From Vibrio neptunius (GTDB lineage: Bacteria > Pseudomonadota > Gammaproteobacteria > Enterobacterales > Vibrionaceae), in contig CP079860.1 in the NCBI GenBank assembly GCA_019339365.1, forward strand, positions 62,001 through 126,000: DNA of 64,000 nucleotides. Reading direction: 5' to 3'. Shown here one piece after another: positions 1 to 9,033 of the stretch. Each line of letters begins with the position of its first letter. Position 1 is the first letter of the stretch. The translations under genes were made by a program, and so were the position numbers. The notes beneath the pieces are model-generated. The model ran no database searches, had not been told where the DNA came from, and saw nothing but the letters and a program-made list of their open reading frames with translations.

Positions 1-999
1 GACATAATAGGTCAAGCGATTGATCAAATTTAGCTTTTCAGCTAGAGGGATAAATATGCTCGGTGATACGAACCCTCGCTTGGGATCATTCCAACGAAGT
101 AAAGCCTCACAACCGATTGCCTTAGCGCTATGCGCATCAACGATCGGTTGATAATAACACTCGAAATATCCTCGATTGAGCGCATCTACGAGGGCAAACT
201 CCAGACTATTTTTTGCAATACGTCGTTTACTTGAGACAACATAACAAACGATAACAACAGTAGACACCAACAGAAACAGCCAATATTTATCAGCGATATA
301 AGACAAGTAGTAGGCATAACCCACTTGGGATTTTACTGCAAAAGGGAAATGCTCTCCCTTGAACTCACTCACCCTGACCGAATCCGAATTCGAGGCTGTT
401 AACATCAACCTATTGTCTACCCGTTGCCCACTGATCCAAAGTTCAAAATCAATGCGTTGAGTTGCGAGCTTCTGCGCAACTAACTCGTAAAGATAGCCCG
501 GCGGGATCAAAATACTGACGCCGCGCTGCTGATCATCCAAAAATAACAGGCCGATCGAGTTAAGACGATTTATCGCCGCGTTAAAATAGGCGACGGTTTG
601 ATGAAGCGGTACAGATTGAAGCTCTTGATAGATATGCGGATAGAGATGGAACGATACCTTGCCTTTATTGGTCGCACAGAAGAACTGACCTCCCTGCCTA
701 AAGACCGCCACTTCCTTTGCCATATGGGTTTCAAACACGGACTGTCGCATATCGACCAACAAGTGTTGACAACTTTCTGCTAACTTGTTGTCTTTCAATA
801 GATAATCAAAGTCAGCTTTAATGCGATCTAAGTGTGTTTCAATGTCTCTAGCTGCTTGTTGAGTAGAAGAATCTAAGTGAAGGTTGGCACATCCGATAAG
901 AACGAAAAGCAATACGAGATTGAATAGGCCAAGTAACCATATTGAAAATAAGTGCTTGTTAGGTACAACAACCCGATCCGACAACACTATCGCACTCAT
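1..999 (-). CDS. CSS-motif / EAL cyclic-di-GMP phosphodiesterase (C-terminus beyond the window)
   Basis: The reading frame starts at the ATG at 999 and runs off the left edge, giving 333 residues. An N-terminal membrane segment (about residues 18-38) is followed by a periplasmic region with cysteines in ESCQHLL and QFFCATN, then a second membrane segment (about 235-255) and the start of an EAL domain with YYQPIVDA, CEALLRW and FVSPSIFIPLAE. This is the PdeC-like architecture in which a periplasmic redox-sensitive CSS domain controls cytoplasmic hydrolysis of c-di-GMP. The EAL signature glutamate is present; the later catalytic motifs lie outside the window, so activity cannot be judged. Confidence 0.88.
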   Translation of the reverse strand, partial: MSAIVLSDRVVVPNKHLFSIWLLGLFNLVLLFVLIGCANLHLDSSTQQAARDIETHLDRIKADFDYLLKDNKLAESCQHLLVDMRQSVFETHMAKEVAVFRQGGQFFCATNKGKVSFHLYPHIYQELQSVPLHQTVAYFNAAINRLNSIGLLFLDDQQRGVSILIPPGYLYELVAQKLATQRIDFELWISGQRVDNRLMLTASNSDSVRVSEFKGEHFPFAVKSQVGYAYYLSYIADKYWLFLLVSTVVIVCYVVSSKRRIAKNSLEFALVDALNRGYFECYYQPIVDAHSAKAIGCEALLRWNDPKRGFVSPSIFIPLAEKLNLINRLTYYV

Positions 1000-1336
1000 T
1001 TTTCAAACACCTTGCACTGCTCCGGTTAATATTGACATATTTATTAGAATCTAGGTTCAAGGCGCCGTAGAGTAGCGCGACACAAAGCACTAAAAATGAA
1101 CATGTATTTTTGTTTATGAATCAATATTATTAATAATTTCAAAATGTAACAAAACTAAGACGCCCAGACACCCTAACATCTTGGTTACGTGATAATCGTC
1201 TCATTACCGATTGAAGCCTTCCATCAATGAGAAGCCGTAAACGTCGTTGTGTTCACGTTTACTTGAGTACATTGCGCCTTGTTTGGTTAGTGTATATGAC
1301 TCTTTTACCTAAAAATTGTAGAGAATCATCAAGAGA
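1000..1336. other. Intergenic region, 337 bp
   Basis: AT-rich spacer between the starts and ends of two minus-strand genes. It should contain the promoter of the CSS-EAL gene. I see no RNA gene, repeat or convincing terminator. Confidence 0.4.
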
Positions 1337-2056
1337 TCAGCGTAATCGTTGAATGGCTTCATTTAAGCGTTCCATAAACTCTGGGTGCTGCGCTAGGAAA
1401 TGCTTAGAGATGTACAGCCCAAACTCTTTTTCTTCCTCAAGAATCACGCCATAACCGCTCAAGTTGGTATAATTATGCATGAACACAGACTCAGCCACTA
1501 AGACAGCATCGACGACTTTAAGATCCAATTTTTCGATTAAGCCGTAGATATGGGTGGCGGGAGAGGCGGTTTGATACCCCTGATTTTTTAGCCAAAAAGC
1601 CGTATTGGTATTGAGCAAACTGGTCACCTTGGCTTGGCTCTTAAACACAGGATCATGAGGGGCAAACTGTTCGACATCTTCACTGCGCACAATCCACACC
1701 CAGCGATTGCTCATCACGGGTGCCGAAAACACCGCGTACTCGTCTCGCTCTTCATTCTGTGAAGCCATAAAGAAGCCATCTGAACGCTGTTTTCTCAGCT
1801 CAGACAACGCTCTACCATGATTTGATGAAACGGTCATCGTGTACTCCACCCCTATCGATGACAAAATAGGTAGCACTTTATCTATGCCAATACCCGCAGG
1901 TTCACCCAGTTCATCGATGGTGGTATAAGGTGGAAAATCTGGAAGGAAAAAATGCATATTGTATGCTGCATAGGCTTTAACATGAGCCAAAATTAGAACC
2001 AAACCGGAGATAAGTAACGGCTTTATCATCATGGAAATTAACGATCTCTTTTTCAT
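1337..2056 (-). CDS. Periplasmic solute-binding protein, family 3-like (SBP_bac_3)
   Basis: A 239-residue protein with a Sec-type signal (basic MKKR start, hydrophobic stretch, AYA cleavage region near residue 30). The mature part begins with an FFLPDFPPYTTID-type opening, followed by GEPAGIGIDKVLPIL, the usual start of extracellular solute-binding family 3 proteins. No permease or ATPase gene is adjacent, so it may be an orphan receptor rather than part of an ABC importer. Vibrios carry many such stand-alone PBP2-like proteins. The ligand cannot be predicted. Confidence 0.75.
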   Translation of the reverse strand: MKKRSLISMMIKPLLISGLVLILAHVKAYAAYNMHFFLPDFPPYTTIDELGEPAGIGIDKVLPILSSIGVEYTMTVSSNHGRALSELRKQRSDGFFMASQNEERDEYAVFSAPVMSNRWVWIVRSEDVEQFAPHDPVFKSQAKVTSLLNTNTAFWLKNQGYQTASPATHIYGLIEKLDLKVVDAVLVAESVFMHNYTNLSGYGVILEEEKEFGLYISKHFLAQHPEFMERLNEAIQRLR

Positions 2057-2249
2057 TTAACTAATTATAGCGAGGTAATGCCTGTTTGTGTGGCTTAGTC
2101 GTTTTGAAAACTATCACTGAAAAGACCTCTATCTTCTCGGTAGTTAATTCGACTTCCATTTTCCATACTGGATACAATAAGAATGCTCAGTGACCTCCGA
2201 ACAAAAAACCATGTGCACCAAGATCAACTCAAGTCGTATCAACTAGGAA

Positions 2250-2280
2250 ATAACTCTAGCATACATAGCGCTAGAGTTAT
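2250..2280. repeat. Inverted repeat, 11-bp stems
   Basis: ATAACTCTAGC at 2250-2260 pairs exactly with GCTAGAGTTAT at 2270-2280 around a 9-base loop. No T-tract follows on either strand, so it is a hairpin of unknown role in the gap (2057-2400) between two minus-strand genes. I see no gene in that gap. Confidence 0.5.
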
Positions 2281-2400
2281 CCCACTCTACGGAAAGGTCG
2301 AACGGTTCAGCGTGCCAACGTCTCTAAGTTTAGCTAACCGATACGCCATAGCAAACTCAAGACCTCCAGCGTTTGTGTTGCTATGATTTGATTGACCTTA

Positions 2401-5013
2401 TCACAGTGTTATACCCGAAACTTTACCTCCGCTAACGACTTTATGTAAAGTTGCACTTTCAGGTGTGATTTCGCCAAGAAAGGAACGCTTAAACTCTGAT
2501 TTTAATTGGCGGTTAGTCTTGTCCGCATACTGGTACTCAACGCACTGTTCAGGCTCACTGACTGCGCATAGATTTCCAGACGAACCAGAGACCAATGGAG
2601 TATACCCACCGTCTTGTTGATCAAAGTACGCTCGGGCATTGAAAAATGGTTCAAAGTCTAGCAACACTTCTTGAGGTGCAAAGAAATACAACGGGTCAAC
2701 CTTCTTGCCGGAAATCATTGGAAAACCTTTCTGTGGTACCTCATCGAAGATTATCTCAGCATCCATCACTATGTTATTTTTTGGGGTTTTGAAAACTATG
2801 TTTCCTTTAACCAGTATTGTTGACTGTGTTGGAGCTGTAGACAACATACCCACACCAAACCCTTCACCATTCTCGTTGACTAGATGCTCACTTGCAGCAT
2901 TCACTTGAATGTCGGTCCCTGAATTATTGAAAATGCCGCCATCGATTGTTACTTGCGCATTTTTGGGCAGTGAAATACCAATTGCGTTTCCAGAAAAGCC
3001 CTCAACTTGATTATTACTCAGTGTCCATCGGTGGGTATTATGATAATAATCGAGATCTAATCCTATAACTTCCGGTTCATCATTGACATAGGCTGGTAAT
3101 GGATTCTCGCCGTAGTCTTCGAACCCTGTTCGTGCACCAAAGCCATAAATTTTCGAGTTTTGGATAGTTATATTGGCGCTATGATTATGTTCAAATCCAA
3201 CACGGCCGATATTCCATAAAGTCGTACCATCAAATACCATGTTAAGCTGATCTTTGTACATAGGAGGTAAGTCATTCATCCATGAATTTGGATCTGTTTC
3301 TGCTGGAGAAATTTTACGATGAAACTCTGTATGGGTGTAATAAGTCTGAACACCTCTGGCGAAGTTATAAGCGGTATTGTTTTTAAAAGGACGAGGCTTT
3401 AGGTACCAGACATCCAGAACAAAGTTAGGATATGCCCGTTTCCACGCCTTCAGTTCTTGGTTCAGAACAGGAAATTCAGAGGCAGGAACATGAGCATCAA
3501 TACTCCCTCTCGCCATGCCAAGCTCCTTCTCAACCAACCCTTCAGTCCAATAAACGTAAGCATGGCCACTCGCACCAGATACCACATTACCTTCGACCTT
3601 AACCCCAGTACTGTGGAACCAAAAACCGTCTCCCTGCCATGCGAAATCCTGACGGCTTTCTCTAAGGTCAACGAGGGACTGAGTGGTTTCTCCATCAAAG
3701 TATGAATTCCTTGGCCTTGGTGCAACCATGATTGGATTGCTAGGGTTAACAGTACGAATGGCAATATTTTCGATAAACGATCCTGTTTCATTGCCTGACT
3801 CAGTATTAAATGCGCCCCCCACCACACTGTAACTCACATTCCTGACAAAATTGACACGGGAAGAATGATTTACGTACCCCCAACCAGGGTCGTTATTGAC
3901 CACGCACCCCTCAACATGTGCAGGAGTAGGAAGAGGGGTTTTAGGCTGAGCAGGAAATACTGAAGTGTCCAGTCCACCACGATGGAAATGAATAGAATAA
4001 CGCCCTCTTGGATTGCGTAAGCCATTATTAACGGGAGAACCTGTGTTTTTGTTCGCATCCAGATCGCTGAAGTCCCAGTCGTCCAAAATAATGCTTTTAT
4101 CAGTGCGACCAAGGTTGTTTGCCTCTACATAACGCATGTCTACATCCAATGTATGCATAAACATAAGGTGACCGCGCGGTTTTTGGAACTCTCCACTCAG
4201 TGCTTTGACGCTCGTATTTTCTGACGAGATAACGATGTTTCGACTTAAATTCGCTACATGTACATTTAAATCGGGTTTTTGAGATGGCGCCTTATGATCT
4301 CTGACTAATGCAGGGGTAAACGAGACAGTATCACCGTTAATATGAGTAATGGTGACAACTTCATCACGTTCGAATTCGTCCGTACTATATCGAGAAGCAT
4401 TGGTGATAGGATCTGTCCCAGCGATAACCAACCGATCGCCAACTTGCCACCCATTTGGCGTTGAACTCAGTACCAACTCTGTAGCACCGGTTGACAAGTG
4501 TTTAGCTAAAGTTAACCAACTGGTTTTGCTCGCACCATACATTTTAGTCGAACCCATGAGAACAGCGCCCGGAGCGTATCGCTGAGGGTCTTCAAACTCC
4601 GAAGTCCCTCCGCGTTCTGCAAACACTAAACTCGCTGTTACTGATTTCGATATTCCGTTATTGCTTGTTCCAATCTCCAGCTGGCTATTCAACGCACCAA
4701 ACAGATACTCGGTTCTCAATTCAGTATTAGAATCAGTCGCAAAATCCAGCTTACCACCACTGCCGATTGTAATAGACTTAAATTCTTCTGGAACGAGACC
4801 GTCAACGGTGACGGTAATCCCATTGGGAATCAAGACCCGGTCATCATCTATGGGCAAAACCCCGCCCCACGTCGCAGGGGACGTCCAGGGGCCTGATGAG
4901 ACGGCCATGACTGTCGCCGTTCCCGCGACTTCCATTGGTGTTTTTGCATGTCCGTGCATGACATAAACACAAGCCGCGATAAAGACCAATATATTGCGTG
5001 ACATTGTAAGCAT
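2401..5013 (-). CDS. Secreted G8-domain / parallel beta-helix protein
   Basis: An 870-residue protein. The start at 5013 is chosen because GGGAGG lies a few bases upstream; an earlier in-frame start lacks this. A signal peptide (MLTMSRNILVFIAACVYVMHGHA) leads into a G8 domain with SSGPWTSPATWGGVLP and IPNGITVTVDG at about residues 35-70. G8 domains are found in CEMIP/TMEM2-like and bacterial secreted proteins and are thought to bind or process polysaccharide. The remainder (about 230-760) is rich in asparagine and short repeated strand patterns (NNTAYNFARG, HNHSANITIQNSKIYGFG), typical of a right-handed beta-helix. No lipobox or sorting tag is visible. The substrate is unknown. Confidence 0.75.
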   Translation of the reverse strand: MLTMSRNILVFIAACVYVMHGHAKTPMEVAGTATVMAVSSGPWTSPATWGGVLPIDDDRVLIPNGITVTVDGLVPEEFKSITIGSGGKLDFATDSNTELRTEYLFGALNSQLEIGTSNNGISKSVTASLVFAERGGTSEFEDPQRYAPGAVLMGSTKMYGASKTSWLTLAKHLSTGATELVLSSTPNGWQVGDRLVIAGTDPITNASRYSTDEFERDEVVTITHINGDTVSFTPALVRDHKAPSQKPDLNVHVANLSRNIVISSENTSVKALSGEFQKPRGHLMFMHTLDVDMRYVEANNLGRTDKSIILDDWDFSDLDANKNTGSPVNNGLRNPRGRYSIHFHRGGLDTSVFPAQPKTPLPTPAHVEGCVVNNDPGWGYVNHSSRVNFVRNVSYSVVGGAFNTESGNETGSFIENIAIRTVNPSNPIMVAPRPRNSYFDGETTQSLVDLRESRQDFAWQGDGFWFHSTGVKVEGNVVSGASGHAYVYWTEGLVEKELGMARGSIDAHVPASEFPVLNQELKAWKRAYPNFVLDVWYLKPRPFKNNTAYNFARGVQTYYTHTEFHRKISPAETDPNSWMNDLPPMYKDQLNMVFDGTTLWNIGRVGFEHNHSANITIQNSKIYGFGARTGFEDYGENPLPAYVNDEPEVIGLDLDYYHNTHRWTLSNNQVEGFSGNAIGISLPKNAQVTIDGGIFNNSGTDIQVNAASEHLVNENGEGFGVGMLSTAPTQSTILVKGNIVFKTPKNNIVMDAEIIFDEVPQKGFPMISGKKVDPLYFFAPQEVLLDFEPFFNARAYFDQQDGGYTPLVSGSSGNLCAVSEPEQCVEYQYADKTNRQLKSEFKRSFLGEITPESATLHKVVSGGKVSGITL

Positions 5014-5436
5014 GGTGCCTCCCAAACGAATTGTTCAATGTCAACCCTAGCTCGCTATAGGGTTATAGGTACTGAGGAATGTATTTTTCTGATAGCGGTT
5101 ATCTCTCTACTACAAGAGAAACGAGACTAATAATAGCGGTCCCTGAACATCAGCAACCTTACATAACAGCACGGTTATTCATACAAATGTGTATGAAAGC
5201 TCTGACCAATTAGGCGGGAGAAAACATAATTGGGTCACGTTGAAAGCGCAAATTCAACGCTTTCCTTCACATCACTCAGAGAACGATGTTGAGGGTTCTC
5301 TGGCTCTGACGACCAATCAATTTTTTGCATCGGACGCAGTGAACTTCTCTGCTATTGCAAACCAAGCAAGATGGAAGATAGTTAATAAGACCGTGTGCTA
5401 CGCTTATGTGTAAAGTGACATCAAGGAAAGTAAATC
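5014..5436. promoter_or_regulatory. Divergent intergenic region, 423 bp
   Basis: This spacer separates the divergent G8-protein and solute-binding-protein genes and must hold both promoters. A 74-codon plus-strand open frame at 5189-5413 has no ribosome site and biased composition, so it was not called. A clear AAGGAAAG lies 7-14 bases before the ATG at 5437. Confidence 0.4.
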
Positions 5437-6177
5437 ATGAAATGGATAGTGACAGTTCTGTTTGTGCTCGTCCCAGCTTATTCTCTGGCACAAGATATCC
5501 AGGAGATAGAGCTCGTCTGTGATGAATGGCCAAGTTACACCAATAGCGATGGAACGGGTGTCTATTGGGACATCGTTAAGCGTGTATATGAGCCTTTGGG
5601 GATCAAGGTAAACACACAAACTGTTCCTTGGAAACGTGCACAGCTCAGCGTAAGTAGCAAGCAAAAAGATGCCTATGTGGGTGACTACTTTGATGCGTCC
5701 AAAGACAAAAAAGACTACTTATACCCTAAGGAGCACTTGAGTATCGAAGAATCCGTCGTCGTTGTTTTTAAGAATGATTACAATTCGGAATGGCAGTCTA
5801 GGGGCACAGCGATGCTTTCCGATAAACGTGTGGCTTGGATAAGGGGGTATGGCTTTGAGAATAATGTACTCAAAGGTATCGACATACAACTTAAAGAAGT
5901 AAAGGGGATTGATCAGGCTATCCTGATGCTATCCAGTGATCGGGTTGATGCGGTGGTTGATTATCAGTCCAATATTGTTAAAGCATTATCGAGTGATATT
6001 GATAACTATACATTGCTTGTGCTTGAGGAAGGACAAAAGTTATTTGTTGTTTTTTCTAATACCCCAAAATCCGCATATTTGGTTGACATGTTTGATAAAA
6101 AAATCAAAGAGATGAGGGAAAAGGGTGAAATTGACGCTATTTATGCAAAATACGGCATCGCACCGCCATCCAACTGA
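5437..6177 (+). CDS. Periplasmic solute-binding protein, family 3-like
   Basis: A 246-residue protein with a signal peptide (MKWIVTVLFVLVPAYSLAQ). The mature domain begins ELVCDEWPSYTNSDGTGVYWDIVKRVYEPLGI, the typical first lobe of amino-acid-type binding proteins, followed by VPWKRAQ. It ends with the IDAIYAKYGI helix common in this family. AAGGAAAG precedes the start. There is no transporter partner next to it, and the protein at 1337-2056 belongs to the same superfamily but is a different sequence. It may feed a shared ABC system or act as a sensor; the ligand is not predictable. Confidence 0.78.
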   Translation: MKWIVTVLFVLVPAYSLAQDIQEIELVCDEWPSYTNSDGTGVYWDIVKRVYEPLGIKVNTQTVPWKRAQLSVSSKQKDAYVGDYFDASKDKKDYLYPKEHLSIEESVVVVFKNDYNSEWQSRGTAMLSDKRVAWIRGYGFENNVLKGIDIQLKEVKGIDQAILMLSSDRVDAVVDYQSNIVKALSSDIDNYTLLVLEEGQKLFVVFSNTPKSAYLVDMFDKKIKEMREKGEIDAIYAKYGIAPPSN

Positions 6178-6342
6178 TCGCTTGTTTGAGCTAAACCATG
6201 ACACTCAAGCATCAATTCCAAATAATGGGGCAACTATTAAAACGGGTTCAATAACTTATGAATAACGTCTTGCCAACTCCTAGCAGGGATCATAGACGGC
6301 ACAAAATGAAGTATATCGGGATCAGTAGAATTATGCAGAAAA

Positions 6343-6549
6343 TCAATTTGCGTTCAAAAAGCGCTCAGCGCTCGCAAAAAGGCTCTGACACTTTTTTTGC
6401 TGTTTAGCGTATTCTGGCGTCCCTTCTGTCATAGACTCTAGGATCTCCTTCGCTTTGTTATATTCAGAGACCATAAGAGCAAATCGTTCCTCAAAGTTAC
6501 TTTTGCGAATTTTATTACTTGATTTTTTGGCTGGTTTTCTCATCTTCAT
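6343..6549 (-). CDS. Small basic hypothetical protein (68 aa)
   Basis: A 68-residue lysine-rich protein (KMRKPAKKSSNKIRK start) with a helical second half (EYNKAKEILESM, AKQQKKCQSLFASAERFL). Its ATG is one base from the stop codon of the 48-residue gene upstream, so the two are probably translationally coupled. No family was recognised. The basic start and helical body could suit nucleic-acid binding, but that is only inference. Confidence 0.5.
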   Translation of the reverse strand: MKMRKPAKKSSNKIRKSNFEERFALMVSEYNKAKEILESMTEGTPEYAKQQKKCQSLFASAERFLNAN

Positions 6550-6550
6550 T

Positions 6551-6697
6551 TTATAGGTCCCATAGTTTTTTCTGTTCTCGTTCTAAAAGAATATTCTCGA
6601 TCTTTTTTCTAATCTTATGAATGTTCTCTTTACACTCGCCTTTCTCGTGACTTTCAATATTTTTCGCTTTCAATTTACGACCTGGTGCTTTTGTCAA
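6551..6697 (-). CDS. Small basic hypothetical protein (48 aa, TTG start)
   Basis: A 48-codon frame from TTG at 6697 to TAA at 6551, with GGAG about eight bases upstream. The product is strongly basic (MTKAPGRKLKAKN, KIRKKIENILLEREQKK). Its stop nearly touches the start of the next gene, suggesting a two-gene unit. There is no recognised family; the tight spacing to a second basic protein is the main reason to believe it. Confidence 0.4.
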   Translation of the reverse strand: MTKAPGRKLKAKNIESHEKGECKENIHKIRKKIENILLEREQKKLWDL

Positions 6698-6718
6698 CGT
6701 CGAGTCTCCATTCGTTCG

Positions 6719-6928
6719 TTATGAGATGTAGAAGTGCCCCAAAACCGTACCTTGTGAGTTGCTTATTTCGCCAGTACTGTCGGATTCATTAAACGAAAAG
6801 CTCACATCAAGACAATGACTGCTTATTCTGGGGAGTATATGGCGTTTTAAAATGTCGCTATTGAGCTGATTTATGGTCGCGGACCAAGAAACATTGTTGT
6901 GACAAAGATAATAGCTAATTTGGTACAA
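6719..6928 (-). CDS. Hypothetical protein (69 aa, uncertain start)
   Basis: A 69-residue open frame with a TTG start and only a weak ribosome site. The sequence (SYYLCHNNVSWSATINQ, SHCLDVSFSFNESDSTG) is not clearly membrane or DNA binding. It lies just upstream of the two small basic genes and could be co-transcribed with them. It may be chance. Confidence 0.3.
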   Translation of the reverse strand: MYQISYYLCHNNVSWSATINQLNSDILKRHILPRISSHCLDVSFSFNESDSTGEISNSQGTVLGHFYIS

Positions 6929-7026
6929 TTAACTCTTGCTCTTGAGGTGTTTTTTTTCACGTAAAACGTAATACCAGTATGTTTTACGATTCGTCTTTCT
7001 AATCATTCGACTCCTTGATAAAAAAA

Positions 7027-7066
7027 GTGAGACCTTACCGTACTAGATCAGTCAATAAGATCTCAC
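7027..7066 (-). terminator. Rho-independent terminator of the cold-shock gene
   Basis: Just past the stop codon on the minus strand, GTGAGATCTTA pairs with TAAGGTCTCAC across an 18-base loop and is followed by a run of seven T residues on the minus strand. Confidence 0.85.
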
Positions 7067-7074
7067 CAGAATAC

Positions 7075-7287
7075 TTAAAGTACCGTAACGTCAGCAGCTT
7101 GTGGGCCTTTGCCACCCTGCTCTACGTTAAAGGCTACTTTTTGGCCTTCCGCTAGTGTTTTGAAACCATCACTAGCAATAGCTCGGAAATGAACGAATAC
7201 ATCAGCAGTGCCGTTATCAGGAGTAATAAAGCCAAAGCCTTTTGTTTCGTTAAACCATTTTACTGAGCCAGTTGTTTTATTTGACAT
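7075..7287 (-). CDS. Cold-shock protein, CspA family
   Basis: A 70-residue single cold-shock domain with the RNA-binding motifs KGFGFI (RNP1) and DVFVHF (RNP2) and the usual [12 protein letters not shown] start. Such proteins bind single-stranded RNA and melt secondary structure; many are cold- or growth-phase induced. Length and motifs are complete. The long A/T-rich leader upstream fits the extended 5' untranslated region usual for cspA-type genes. Which paralogue it is cannot be told from sequence alone. Confidence 0.93.
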   Translation of the reverse strand: MSNKTTGSVKWFNETKGFGFITPDNGTADVFVHFRAIASDGFKTLAEGQKVAFNVEQGGKGPQAADVTVL

Positions 7288-7611
7288 GTGTATCTCGATA
7301 GATTGATTGTGTTAAAAAGAGAGCTACTAAATAAGGAATGAAGAAAAAGGTATCGCAGGATAGAGATGACGAGTCAAATCGTAAGAGAACTGAGAAGATC
7401 TTGAACTAAATAAGTTATCAATAGCTCGCTGTCTGAGCTGGTGGCTACTATACACGGTATACGCTAAATAGATACTCATTTCTCTAACTATTTTAAAATT
7501 CTTTTAAAATCATAAACTTAAAAATAGCCCTATAAGCTACTTCAAATCCTTATTCCATAGACTTTGCTAAAGTGTACTCGCAGCACAGCGCCGTTGCTTT
7601 GGGATGGTCAA
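7288..7611 (-). promoter_or_regulatory. Long untranslated leader and promoter region of the cold-shock gene
   Basis: More than 300 bases without a convincing gene lie upstream of the cold-shock ATG. cspA-family genes usually carry a long structured leader that controls translation with temperature. I see no exact cold-box match that I could defend, so this is family inference. Confidence 0.35.
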
Positions 7612-7740
7612 ATGAGTCAAACATACCATTGGTGCCATTCGTATCAGGACTTTCGTCAGGGTCACCATTGTCTAGCAACAAAAATCTATTGTATTGAGCA
7701 ATGTAAAAGCCACCGTGAAAGCTTTGTGGCTAATCGGTAA
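7612..7740 (+). CDS. Possible Cys/His-rich small protein (42 aa)
   Basis: An ATG-to-TAA frame of 42 codons preceded by GGGATGG. The product has four cysteines and five histidines in 42 residues (HWCHSY, GHHCLATK, YCIEQCKSH), suggestive of metal binding, and the frame is followed at once by a strong hairpin at 7748-7771. The composition and the terminator argue for expression; its shortness argues for caution. Confidence 0.35.
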   Translation: MSQTYHWCHSYQDFRQGHHCLATKIYCIEQCKSHRESFVANR

Positions 7741-7747
7741 TAAAAAA

Positions 7748-7771
7748 CCTTCTAATCGTGATATTAGAAGG
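7748..7771 (+). terminator. Hairpin terminator
   Basis: CCTTCTAAT at 7748-7756 pairs with ATTAGAAGG at 7763-7771 over a 6-base loop. It sits seven bases after the small plus-strand frame. On the opposite strand an A-run becomes a T-run after the stem (AGGTTTTTTA), so it could also end minus-strand transcripts from purU. Confidence 0.6.
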
Positions 7772-7889
7772 CTTTGTGGCATCACGGCTTTCATCACCGT
7801 GTCGAATCAGCACGTTAATCTAAGGCGATGTGTTACCTTCACGCCAAGCACCCTAAGCTAGCTTGCGTTAGCAGCACCAAGGATATGAG

Positions 7890-8750
7890 TTACGAACGTT
7901 CAAACACCACCGTTTTATCGTTATACATAAATACACGCTTCTCAACATGGTATTGAATCGCTCGACCTAGCGTGAGTGACTCTACATCCAAGCCTTTTTT
8001 GGCTAAATCTTCTGGATAATAGGTGTGGTCAACCGTCTCTAGGCCTTGAGTAATAATCGGCCCTTCATCAAGGTCATCACTCACGTAGTGGGCAGTAGCA
8101 CCCACCAGCTTAACGCCTTTGTTGTAGGCTTGATGATAAGGTTTTGCCCCTTTGAAACCAGGTAAAAGCGAGTGGTGAATATTGATCGCCCTACCCGACC
8201 ATCGGCTGCACATATCGTGTGACAACACCTGCATGTATCGTGCAAGCACTAATAGCTCACATTCGGTTTCATCGAGCACAGACTGCACCAAGGCTTCTTG
8301 CTGGGGTTTGGTTTCCGCCGAAATAGGAAAATGGTGATAAGGGATATCATGCCATTCCACTAAAGACTGCAAATCTGGATGATTGGATATTACTGCTTTG
8401 ATATCCACTTTAAGATTGCCTGTACGGTAGCGATACAGCAGATCATTGAGGCAGTGATCGTACTTAGACACCATGATCACCACTTTGGGTCGATAGTCAG
8501 AAGGGGTTAGTTCCCAGTCCATATCAAACTCTGATGCGCGCACTGAAAAGGCTGAATCAAAGGATGCTCTATCGAGTTCTTGACCACTTTGGACACTGAA
8601 TACGGCGCGAATAAAGAAACGTTGGTTGAGCGTGTCATCAAATGAGTTTAACTCTTTGATGTAGCATTCAAATTGTAATAAAAATCGTGTGACAACATCG
8701 ACTGTCCCTGCGCGACTCGGGCAACTGGCGGTTAAGATATAGGTTTTCAT
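7890..8750 (-). CDS. purU: Formyltetrahydrofolate deformylase
   Basis: A 286-residue protein, the normal PurU length. It has an N-terminal ACT domain (TYILTASCPSRAGTVDVVTRFLLQF) and a C-terminal formyltransferase fold with SNHPDL, INIHHSLLPGFKGAKPYHQAYNKGVKLVGATAHYV and DLDEGPIITQ. It hydrolyses 10-formyl-THF to formate and THF, balancing one-carbon pools and feeding formate to PurT. Start at the ATG at 8750, preceded by GGGAAA, rather than the upstream TTG. The HxSxLPxFxG catalytic segment is intact. Confidence 0.95.
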   Translation of the reverse strand: MKTYILTASCPSRAGTVDVVTRFLLQFECYIKELNSFDDTLNQRFFIRAVFSVQSGQELDRASFDSAFSVRASEFDMDWELTPSDYRPKVVIMVSKYDHCLNDLLYRYRTGNLKVDIKAVISNHPDLQSLVEWHDIPYHHFPISAETKPQQEALVQSVLDETECELLVLARYMQVLSHDMCSRWSGRAINIHHSLLPGFKGAKPYHQAYNKGVKLVGATAHYVSDDLDEGPIITQGLETVDHTYYPEDLAKKGLDVESLTLGRAIQYHVEKRVFMYNDKTVVFERS

Positions 8751-8980
8751 CTTGTTTCCCAACGCTGTATTCCACAGCTTTTTCGTTCCTATTTGACATA
8801 CCGCGACCTAACTTGCGCTGTACGACTCTGTTTTTGCCTATTCTAAGTCGATTTCACTCAAAAACATCAGTGCGATGCCACATTCTTGATCCGCATCGAA
8901 TGGCTTGCTTGAATACTGATCGGAAAGCACCGGGAAAACTCATCATAAGATGCGCCAACTCATGCCAAAACAAAAACAAC

Positions 8981-9003
8981 AAGGCGAGCCCAAAACTCGC
9001 CTT
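8981..9003 (-). terminator. Terminator of the 506-residue gene
   Basis: On the minus strand AAGGCGAG pairs with CTCGCCTT, followed by TGTTGTTTTTG. It sits about 30 bases after the stop of the gene at 9034-10554. Confidence 0.75.
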
Positions 9004-9033
9004 ACCCTTTTCGCATTCACTCTGCCGCAAGCG

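Noticed and set aside
598..783. Plus-strand 61-codon frame
   Set aside because: Lies wholly inside the minus-strand CSS-EAL gene with no independent support.
2183..2386. 67-codon plus-strand frame
   Set aside because: No ribosome site; spans a hairpin; composition unlike a protein.
5189..5413. 74-codon plus-strand frame before the solute-binding gene
   Set aside because: No start signal and sits in the divergent promoter region.
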